32,479 nt of DNA, taken from assembly GCA_902615145.1 (NCBI GenBank), contig CACMNK010000002.1, positions 84,838 through 117,316 of the forward strand, given 5' to 3'. Both the position numbers and the translations under genes were made by a program. Under the pieces are notes generated by a model that had not been told where the DNA came from, ran no database searches, and saw nothing but the letters and a program-made list of their open reading frames with translations. This document shows positions 26,223-32,479 of the stretch, piece after piece (position 1 is the first letter of the stretch; each line of letters opens with the position of its first letter). This DNA comes from an uncultured Pelagibacteraceae bacterium (lineage in GTDB: Bacteria > Pseudomonadota > Alphaproteobacteria > Pelagibacterales > Pelagibacteraceae).

Positions 26223-27276
26223 TTATATAATTATAGGTGGTGGTTGTGCAGGATTATCTCTTGCTTATGAATTAGAAATTCATGAAAAATTAAGAAATAA
26301 AACTTTGGCAATTATTGAACCCAGGGAAGAATATAAACGAGATAAGACTTGGTCTTTTTGGAAAGTAGCAACCCATAACTTTGACGATTGTGTGAAAAAA
26401 AATTGGGAAAATTTTTCAGTTAATATCCCAGGTAAAACAAATTATTTAGAATGTAAAAATTTTCCATATCAAAGCATTGACAGTGGTTTATTTTATGAAA
26501 AAATTAAGAGTAAATTAAAAAAAAACGAAAATATTTTCCTTTTTAATAATATAGAAGAGGTTAACACACAAAATTCTTTAGTTTTTAATAGTGTGCCAAT
26601 TATTGAGAAAAACTATCTAAATCTTTGGCAACATTTTTGTGGTGTGGAGATTAAAACAGAAAATGATATTTTTGATGAAAAAATTTTTAACCTTATGGAT
26701 TTTGATTGTGAACAAAGAGAAAGCGTACATTTTTTTTATACATTGCCATACACAAAAAATAGAGCTTTAGTGGAAACAACTTGGTTATCAAAAATGAATG
26801 ACAATTCACAAAAAGATTATGAAAATCAAATCAACAATTATATTAAAAATAATTTAAAAATTAAAAGTTATGAAATCACCTATAAAGAAGAGGGAGCAAT
26901 ACCTCTGTTTTATCCATTAAATAAAAACGCAAAAAATAAAATTAATATTGGAACAGCTGGTGGAATGACAAGATTAAGCACTGGATATACTTTTTTAAAT
27001 ATACAAGAACATAGCAAGTATATTAGAGAGAATATTGATAATATTTCAAATGCTAAAAAATTTGAAATAGATAAAAAATATCAATTTTTGGATGAAATTT
27101 TTCTACGTGTTCTTAAAAAAAATCCTGAAAAAATGTCTGATATATTTTTTAGGATGTTTAAGACTTCACCAAAGACTGTTATAAAATTTCTATCAAACAA
27201 GAGTAATTTTTTAGAGGATTTAAGTATAATTTTTAAAATGCCAAAATTGATTTTTATTAAAGCTTTATTTGACTAA
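26209..27276 (+). CDS. crtY: Lycopene beta-cyclase (CrtY)
   Basis: Cyclises both ends of lycopene to give beta-carotene; 355 residues, slightly short of the usual 380-390. The FAD-binding motif YIIIGGGCAGLSLAYEL is at residues 6-22, the CrtY motif KTWSFWKV follows, and IGTAGGMTRLSTGYTF matches the family's second signature. The ATG lies inside crtB (14-base overlap), and blh follows directly. Confidence 0.94.
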   Translation: MKEFDYIIIGGGCAGLSLAYELEIHEKLRNKTLAIIEPREEYKRDKTWSFWKVATHNFDDCVKKNWENFSVNIPGKTNYLECKNFPYQSIDSGLFYEKIKSKLKKNENIFLFNNIEEVNTQNSLVFNSVPIIEKNYLNLWQHFCGVEIKTENDIFDEKIFNLMDFDCEQRESVHFFYTLPYTKNRALVETTWLSKMNDNSQKDYENQINNYIKNNLKIKSYEITYKEEGAIPLFYPLNKNAKNKINIGTAGGMTRLSTGYTFLNIQEHSKYIRENIDNISNAKKFEIDKKYQFLDEIFLRVLKKNPEKMSDIFFRMFKTSPKTVIKFLSNKSNFLEDLSIIFKMPKLIFIKALFD

Positions 27277-27282
27277 TTGATA

Positions 27283-28218
27283 ATGAATATACAGATTAAG
27301 AAAATTAATTTTAAACATTCTTTTATTTTTTTTTTATTTTGTAATATTGTTTCTCTACCGTTTATAAAAGCTTACAATCTAAGTATTTCTCCATTGGTTT
27401 GTCTATTATTAATTTTAATAATTGGTGTATCACATGGTTCTTTGGATCATATAAAGGGAATGAAGCTTCTTAAAATTTTCCAAATAAATAATATAATCGC
27501 TTTTTATACATCTTATATTCTGCTTGCCGTAACAATTATAATTCTTTGGGTACTTTTACCAACAGTAGTGCTTATTGCTTTTTTAATTGTTGCTTCATTT
27601 CATTTTGGCAAAGAAGATACTCAATTTCTAATTGATAATAATTCATATTTAAATCAATTTTTATTTTTTCTTAAAGGATCGCTAGTTATATTAGCACCAC
27701 TGTATTTTAATTTTAATGAAACAGTTTCTATTTTCAAATTACTATTAATCGAGAATGAATCATTTTATCAAAGTTTAAGTGTGATTGAAAATAATAATTT
27801 TTTGATAATTGGGATTGTGTTAAGTGCATTATCTAGCATTATTTTATTTTTCAAAAAATTTGAGTTAAAAAAATTTACAATTTTTTTTGATTATTTCTCG
27901 ATAATAACCATAAATATGCATTTCTCTCCATTAATAGCCTTCACAATTTATTTTTGTTTTTTACATTCTATAAGACATAGTATTTCATTAATCACTGAAC
28001 TTGATAAAGAAAGTTTAAGGAATGGACTTTTAGTTTTTATTAAAAAAGCTACCCCTTTAACTATCCTTACTGCTATTATTTGTTTAATAGGTCTTTATTT
28101 TTTAAATAATAATTACAATTTAGATAGTTCAATTTTGAAATTAATATTTATAGGTTTGGCGTCTTTAACTTTTCCGCATATATTGCTCGAATACTTAATT
28201 GAAAAAAATGAAAAATAA
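27283..28218 (+). CDS. blh: Beta-carotene 15,15'-dioxygenase, Brp/Blh family
   Basis: Integral membrane enzyme that cleaves beta-carotene to two retinals, the chromophore of proteorhodopsin. About 311 residues with seven or eight hydrophobic helices. The family's metal-binding histidines are visible in GVSHGSLDHIKG (about residues 49-60), ASFHFGKED (about 107) and LHSIRHSIS (about 228-235). I chose the ATG at 27283; a TTG at 27277, directly after the crtY stop, would add two residues. The end overlaps ispH. No rhodopsin gene is in the window. Confidence 0.94.
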   Translation: MNIQIKKINFKHSFIFFLFCNIVSLPFIKAYNLSISPLVCLLLILIIGVSHGSLDHIKGMKLLKIFQINNIIAFYTSYILLAVTIIILWVLLPTVVLIAFLIVASFHFGKEDTQFLIDNNSYLNQFLFFLKGSLVILAPLYFNFNETVSIFKLLLIENESFYQSLSVIENNNFLIIGIVLSALSSIILFFKKFELKKFTIFFDYFSIITINMHFSPLIAFTIYFCFLHSIRHSISLITELDKESLRNGLLVFIKKATPLTILTAIICLIGLYFLNNNYNLDSSILKLIFIGLASLTFPHILLEYLIEKNEK

Positions 28219-29152
28219 AGAAATAAAAATTTTACTATCTGCACCAAGAGGTTTTTGCGCAGGTGTCGAGAGAGCAATCGAAATTGTTGAAAAAGCCATT
28301 CAAAAATACGGTGTTCCAGTTTACGTTCGACATGAAATTGTTCATAATAAATTTGTAGTTGATGATTTAAAAAAGAAAGGAGCTATATTTGTTGAAGAGC
28401 TTGAAGAAATTAAAGATAAAACTAGACCTGTAATTTTTTCTGCGCACGGGGTTCCAAAAAAAGTTCCCTCTGAAGCTGAAAGTTACAAAATGACTTATGT
28501 GGATGCTACTTGTCCACTTGTGTCGAAAGTTCATCGTGAAGCTGAAAATCTTCATAAATCAGGTTATCACTTAATTTTGATTGGACACCAGAACCATCCT
28601 GAGGTTGTTGGAACAATGGGACAATTACCAGTAGGTTCGATAGATCTTATTCAAGATGAAGATGAAGCAAAAAAATACGAATTTAAAGAAAAAAAAAAAT
28701 TAGCTTTTGTTACTCAAACAACTTTATCAGTAGATGACACAAAAAGTATAATTAGTATTTTAAAAGATAGATTTCCAGGAATTAGAGAACCGCATAAAGA
28801 GGATATATGTTACGCAACGACAAATAGACAGATGGCTGTAAAAAATATTGCAAAAAACTGTGATATGTTTTTTGTAATTGGAAGTAGAAATTCCTCAAAT
28901 TCAGTGAGGCTAGTTGAGGTCGCAAAAAAATCAGGTTGTAATAATGCTCATCTTATTCACTCCCAAAGTGAAATACCTTATCATTTAATTGAAAAATCTA
29001 AAACTATAGGGGTTTCTTCTGGGGCTTCTGCACCAGAAATTCTTGTAGAAAACTTCATAGATAATTTAAAGAAGAAATTTACAGTATCCATAGACGAGGT
29101 TGAGATAATTAAAGAAAACGTTGTTTTCAAAGTACCTAAGAAATTAAATTAA
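28208..29152 (+). CDS. ispH: 4-hydroxy-3-methylbut-2-enyl diphosphate reductase
   Basis: Last step of the MEP pathway, giving IPP and DMAPP; an oxygen-sensitive 4Fe-4S enzyme of 314 residues. The three cluster cysteines are in PRGFCAGVERAI, VDATCPLVSKVHREA and DICYATTNRQMA. The catalytic-pocket motifs HEIVHNKFVV and GHQNHPEVVGTMGQ are also present. The ATG at 28208 lies in the blh 3' end (11-base overlap); a TTG at 28199 is less likely. The overlap with blh suggests that precursor supply and retinal synthesis share a transcript. Confidence 0.97.
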   Translation: MKNKEIKILLSAPRGFCAGVERAIEIVEKAIQKYGVPVYVRHEIVHNKFVVDDLKKKGAIFVEELEEIKDKTRPVIFSAHGVPKKVPSEAESYKMTYVDATCPLVSKVHREAENLHKSGYHLILIGHQNHPEVVGTMGQLPVGSIDLIQDEDEAKKYEFKEKKKLAFVTQTTLSVDDTKSIISILKDRFPGIREPHKEDICYATTNRQMAVKNIAKNCDMFFVIGSRNSSNSVRLVEVAKKSGCNNAHLIHSQSEIPYHLIEKSKTIGVSSGASAPEILVENFIDNLKKKFTVSIDEVEIIKENVVFKVPKKLN

Positions 29153-30118
29153 ATGGCTGTCTATACTAAGATTAATAGGAGTGATTTATCATCTATAAAC
29201 AGAAAATTTAATTTTGAAAATTTTCAAAGTTTTAAAGGAATAAAACAAGGTATTGAAAACACTAATTATTTACTCAGATCAAAAAATAAAAAGTTTATTC
29301 TTACAATTTTTGAAAAAAGAGTTGTGAAAAAAGAGATACCTTTTTTTATGAAGTTAATGGATCAATTAAGTAATCTAAATATTAATTGCCCCAAACCTCT
29401 TAAAAATAATCGAGGAAATTATCTAATCAAGGTTAAAAATAAAATATGTTGTGTTGTAACTTTTCTTGATGGAAAAGACAAAAAAAAACTTAACCTTAAG
29501 AATTGTTTTGATATTGGTAAAACAATTGCGCAAATACACTTGTCTACAAAAAAGCTAAAACTATATAGAAAAAACTCAATGGGTATTAAAAATCTTAATC
29601 CTCTATTAAATAGTGTTAAATTTAAGTCTCAAAAATTTAGTAACTTAGAAAAGTTTTTGAAAAATAATTTTAAAGATATAAAAGATAAATGGCCAAAAAA
29701 ATTACCTCAAGGTATTATTCATGGAGATCTATTTATAGATAATATTTTTTTTAAAGGTAATAAACTTTCTGGCATAATTGATTTTTATTTTGCGGCTAAT
29801 GATTATTTTATGTATGAGATTGCTATCTGCATAAATGCTTTATGTTTTGATAAAGATAAAACAAAATTTATAATTAATAAAAGAAAGATCAAGAATTTAA
29901 TAAAAGGTTACGAAAGTGTAAAAAAAATTACTAAAAAAGAAAAGAAATCAATAAATATTCTATGCCGTGGTGCAGCAATGAGATATTTTTTAACCAGACT
30001 TTATGACTATACAAATACTCCTAAAACAGCATTAATTAAGATCAAAGATCCTAGAGAATATTATCAAAAATTAGTAATACATAATAATTTAAAAACTTAT
30101 AAGGATTACTTAAGTTAA
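29153..30118 (+). CDS. thrB: Homoserine kinase, aminoglycoside-phosphotransferase-like type
   Basis: Phosphorylates homoserine in threonine synthesis. The 321-residue protein has the APH fold: EFFSFKGIKQGIENTNYLL-like N-lobe (here FQSFKGIKQGIENTNYLL), the Brenner-type catalytic loop IIHGDLFIDNIFF and the metal-binding IIDFYFAANDYFMYE. This is the alphaproteobacterial ThrB type, unrelated to GHMP-type ThrB. It follows the ispH stop with no gap and overlaps rnhA by one base. Threonine synthase is nearby on the other strand. Confidence 0.93.
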   Translation: MAVYTKINRSDLSSINRKFNFENFQSFKGIKQGIENTNYLLRSKNKKFILTIFEKRVVKKEIPFFMKLMDQLSNLNINCPKPLKNNRGNYLIKVKNKICCVVTFLDGKDKKKLNLKNCFDIGKTIAQIHLSTKKLKLYRKNSMGIKNLNPLLNSVKFKSQKFSNLEKFLKNNFKDIKDKWPKKLPQGIIHGDLFIDNIFFKGNKLSGIIDFYFAANDYFMYEIAICINALCFDKDKTKFIINKRKIKNLIKGYESVKKITKKEKKSINILCRGAAMRYFLTRLYDYTNTPKTALIKIKDPREYYQKLVIHNNLKTYKDYLS

Positions 30119-30540
30119 TGATTAAGATATATACAGACGGTTCTTGTATAGAAAACCCAGGTAAAGGTGGTTGGGCGGCAATAATATTAGATGATGGAAA
30201 AAAAACCGAAATAAAAGGAAATAAAAAAAATACTACGAATAATCAGATGGAATTATTAGCACCTATACAAGCTCTTAAAAAAATTCCAAAAGGTAGCAAA
30301 GTTCAAATTTTTACTGACTCCAAGTACGTGAAATCTGGAATAACAGAATGGGTTCACAATTGGAAAAAAAACGGATGGAAAACAGCAAACAAACAAGATG
30401 TAAAAAATAAAGAACTTTGGTTAGAATTAGATCTTTTAAATAATGAATTTGAAATAAGTTGGAATTGGGTAAAAGCACATTCTACTGATGAGTTAAATAA
30501 TGAGGTAGATTTTCTTGCAAGATCAGCAGCAAACAATTAA
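30118..30540 (+). CDS. rnhA: Ribonuclease HI
   Basis: Degrades the RNA strand of RNA-DNA hybrids. It has 140 residues; the catalytic acidic residues are Asp7 (YTDGSC), Glu45 (NQMELLA), Asp67 (FTDSKYV) and Asp131 (NEVDFLARSA), with the loop histidine in KAHSTDE. The start overlaps the thrB stop by one base; the same thrB-rnhA pair is common in alphaproteobacteria. Confidence 0.97.
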   Translation: MIKIYTDGSCIENPGKGGWAAIILDDGKKTEIKGNKKNTTNNQMELLAPIQALKKIPKGSKVQIFTDSKYVKSGITEWVHNWKKNGWKTANKQDVKNKELWLELDLLNNEFEISWNWVKAHSTDELNNEVDFLARSAANN

Positions 30541-30560
30541 AGCACACGCTTGGAAAACGC

Positions 30561-30579
30561 ATAATTTATAGTAAATTAT
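30561..30579. repeat. Perfect inverted repeat at the rnhA/peroxiredoxin junction
   Basis: ATAATTTA-TAG-TAAATTAT forms a perfect eight-pair stem with a three-base loop. It starts 20 bases after the rnhA stop and covers the last codons and stop of the convergent peroxiredoxin gene. All pairs are A-T, so as a terminator it would be weak; a bidirectional 3'-end role is possible because of its position. Confidence 0.35.
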
Positions 30580-31054
30580 TTAATAAATTTTCCGCGGAAG
30601 TTAAACCACACTCTTTAGTCTCTTTTTCTTCGTGAATATTAATAACTGTGAAATTTTCAATCACCATTAAATAACGATTTGATCTAATTCCCATTCCTTT
30701 TGCATTACGATCAACTTCTGCTCCAATTGCTTTAGTAAATAATAAATATGGGTCAGATAGCATTTTTATTTTATCTCCGGTATTATTAATCTCTCCCCAG
30801 CCATTCATTACATAAGGATCATTGACCGATAGACAAAATATTTGTTTTATTCCTTTTGATTTGATTATGTCTGCTTTTGCCACAAATCCTGGAAGATGAA
30901 GTTTGGAGCAAGTTGATGTAAATGCCCCAGGTAAACCAAACAAAACAACTTTACCGTTACCAATAATTTCTCTTAATTTGTTTTTTTGTGGTTCTCCATC
31001 AATAAGTTGAAAAACTTCTGTGTCTGGTAGTTGGTCTTTTATTTTAAGTTTCAT
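30566..31054 (-). CDS. Peroxiredoxin, Prx5-like (redoxin family)
   Basis: A 162-residue cytosolic thiol peroxidase. The peroxidatic cysteine is Cys49 in LPGAFTSTCSKLHLPGF, the pattern of type-5 peroxiredoxins, with the conserved arginine in NRYLMVI. Cysteines near residues 74 and 150 (FCLSV, KECGL) could be resolving partners. No glutaredoxin domain is fused. The start overlaps the thrC stop by four bases (ATGA), so it is the second gene of a thrC-prx pair. Confidence 0.93.
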   Translation of the reverse strand: MKLKIKDQLPDTEVFQLIDGEPQKNKLREIIGNGKVVLFGLPGAFTSTCSKLHLPGFVAKADIIKSKGIKQIFCLSVNDPYVMNGWGEINNTGDKIKMLSDPYLLFTKAIGAEVDRNAKGMGIRSNRYLMVIENFTVINIHEEKETKECGLTSAENLLNNLL

Positions 31055-32424
31055 ATTGAATTAATTATATATTCTTTTACTTTTTCAATATCATTTGACA
31101 GAATTTCAAATTTTTCTTCTCTTTCATTAATATATTTAAGACTTTCTGGTAAGTTTTCAGTTTTTGAAATTGCATCCTCTATTGCTTTTGGAAATTTACA
31201 AGGGTGCGCAGTTGATAATACAACACAATTTTTTTCTAATCCTAATTTTTTCACAGCACCAATACCCACTGCAGTATGCGGATCAACTAACATCTGATTT
31301 TCATCATTAATGATCTTTATCATTTTAATAGTTTCATTTTCATCAAGCATTTCAGATATAAAATTCTTTTTAATTTTATCTAGATCATTTTTATCAATTT
31401 TATAAGTATTATCTTTTATTTCAGCCATTACATCTTTTGTAACATCTGAGTTACAACCTTTTACATCGTATAAAAGTCTTTCGAAATTACTTGCTATCTG
31501 TATGTCCATACTTGGTGTATTTGTTTCCTCAACTTTCTTTTGACTATAATCACCACCTGATATTGCTCTATGAAGAATGTCGTTTTTATTTGTAGCTACG
31601 ATTAGTTTATCAATAGGAAGACCAAGTTTTTTTGCTAGGTAACCAGCGTAAATATCTCCAAAGTTTCCTGTTGGAACAGAAAAGGATAAAGGTTGACCGC
31701 TTCCAATTTTAAAGTAAGCGTAAAAATAATATACCGATTGAGCAATTATTCTTGCCCAATTAATTGAATTAACACCCGACATATTAATTGCTTTAGAAAA
31801 TTTTTCATCATTAAACATTGCTTTTACTAAATTTTGGCAATCATCAAAATTACCTTCTATCGCAATATTAAATACATTACTCTCTTCATGTATTGTCATT
31901 AGTCTTCTTTGTACTGGTGAAATTTTATTATTGGGGTGTAACACAAAAACATTTAAATTATTTTTTCCCTTTAAAGCATCTATAGCAGCTGCACCTGTAT
32001 CACCTGAAGTTGCTACTATTATATTAATATTTTTTTGATCACGACCTAAATGGAATTGATAAAAATTACCTATTAGTTGCATTGCGATGTCTTTAAAAGC
32101 AAGTGTGGGGCCATGAAATAATTCTAATACTTTTAAATCTCCTAGATCTGAGATTTCTACAACATTGTCAGATCTAAAGTTTGAATATGATTTTGAAATC
32201 ATAAAGAATAGGTCATCTTTAGACATGAAATCTCCTATGAATGGATAAATTATTTCAGTGGCTAAATCATTGTAACTAAGGTTTTTTAGATTATCTAATT
32301 CCTCTTCATTAAATGATTTAATTGATTTAGGTACAAATAGCCCCCCATCATCTGCCAAACCTTTGAGAAAAACATCTTTAAAAGTGAAGTTTTTTTGATT
32401 GTTTCTTGTGCTTATATAATTCAT
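31051..32424 (-). CDS. thrC: Threonine synthase
   Basis: PLP enzyme converting phosphohomoserine to threonine; 457 residues, the longer class of gammaproteobacterial/fungal/alphaproteobacterial type. N-terminal MNYISTRN is typical. The PLP lysine is in ELFHGPTLAFKDIAMQ (about residue 110), with ATSGDTGAAAIDAL and PTGNFGDIYAGYLAKKLGLP as further signatures, and LSTAHPCKFPKAI at the C-terminus. Its start shares one base with the stop of the SURF1-like gene at the window edge. Confidence 0.97.
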   Translation of the reverse strand: MNYISTRNNQKNFTFKDVFLKGLADDGGLFVPKSIKSFNEEELDNLKNLSYNDLATEIIYPFIGDFMSKDDLFFMISKSYSNFRSDNVVEISDLGDLKVLELFHGPTLAFKDIAMQLIGNFYQFHLGRDQKNINIIVATSGDTGAAAIDALKGKNNLNVFVLHPNNKISPVQRRLMTIHEESNVFNIAIEGNFDDCQNLVKAMFNDEKFSKAINMSGVNSINWARIIAQSVYYFYAYFKIGSGQPLSFSVPTGNFGDIYAGYLAKKLGLPIDKLIVATNKNDILHRAISGGDYSQKKVEETNTPSMDIQIASNFERLLYDVKGCNSDVTKDVMAEIKDNTYKIDKNDLDKIKKNFISEMLDENETIKMIKIINDENQMLVDPHTAVGIGAVKKLGLEKNCVVLSTAHPCKFPKAIEDAISKTENLPESLKYINEREEKFEILSNDIEKVKEYIINSI

Positions 32425-32479
32425 TAATAATTCTTTTTTCTAAAATATAGATATAGCAAAAGAATTGAAATCGCTAATG
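32424..32479 (-). CDS. C-terminal fragment, probably SURF1-family protein
   Basis: On the minus strand, 17 codons and a TAA precede thrC and share one base with its ATG. They read as a hydrophobic helix followed by a basic tail, LAISILLLYLYFRKKNY, which resembles the last transmembrane segment of SURF1 (cytochrome oxidase assembly). SURF1 genes often lie upstream of thrC in alphaproteobacteria. The rest is outside the window, so the name is inference from a short piece plus expected context. Confidence 0.5.
   Translation of the reverse strand, partial: LAISILLLYLYFRKKNY

Noticed and set aside
1-32479. Mobile elements, phage genes, CRISPR arrays or restriction systems
   Set aside because: None was recognised; the only DNA methyltransferase is a solitary CcrM, and gene content and base composition are uniform apart from the rplY tail.

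Overview
The window looks like a stretch of a SAR11 (Pelagibacterales, 'Candidatus Pelagibacter'-like) alphaproteobacterial chromosome. It is very AT-rich (roughly 30 % G+C by eye), lysine/asparagine/isoleucine-rich in its proteins, and almost without non-coding DNA: no gap exceeds about 110 bp and many neighbours overlap. The gene content also fits: a CcrM-type GANTC methyltransferase, a split F0 ATP synthase operon with b and b' subunits, the mutY-dciA-dsbA-smc order seen in alphaproteobacteria, MEP-pathway isoprenoid genes, and a crtI-crtB-crtY-blh retinal cluster. The assignment rests on pattern recognition, not on a database search. No insertion sequence, prophage, CRISPR array or rRNA was seen.

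Layout. 1-5110 (+): 5'-truncated midA-like methyltransferase, pgeF (apparently with a CTG start), prs, rplY with a long acidic tail, pth and ychF. 5087-7646 (-): the cytochrome bc1 operon petA-petB-petC. 7739-9522 (+): trmL, hemF, greA. 9519-13438 (-): a TPR lipoprotein-like/secreted protein gene, ispE, tRNA-Gln(TTG) and cca. 13450-15918 (+): a degenerate family-4 uracil-DNA glycosylase, rnhB, and ccrM behind a recognisable promoter holding GANTC sites. 15915-18040 (-): mutY followed by an FAD monooxygenase. 18041-21506 (+): dciA-like gene, dsbA-like gene, and an unusually short smc. 21520-23870 (+): the F0 operon atpI-atpB-atpE-atpF'-atpF. 23911-28218 (+): crtI-crtB-crtY-blh. 28208-30540 (+): ispH, thrB, rnhA. 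30566-32424 (-): thrC then a peroxiredoxin, preceded by the last codons of a SURF1-like gene at the right edge.

How the parts fit. The bc1 complex, the F0 sector and the retinal pathway (which would supply chromophore to a rhodopsin lying elsewhere) all concern proton-motive force. IspE and IspH belong to the MEP pathway that supplies carotenoid precursors. Replication, repair and chromosome genes (ccrM, mutY, dciA, smc, rnhA, rnhB, udg) are scattered among housekeeping translation genes (pth, ychF, rplY, greA, trmL, cca, tRNA-Gln).

The observations I rate most worth checking are: the 798-residue SMC, in which no hinge domain is visible; the ccrM promoter, with one GANTC site inside the spacer and one overlapping the -10 box; the pgeF frame, which has no ATG, GTG or TTG start upstream of its conserved N-terminus; and the uracil-DNA glycosylase homologue that has lost its iron-sulfur cysteines and catalytic-loop histidine.
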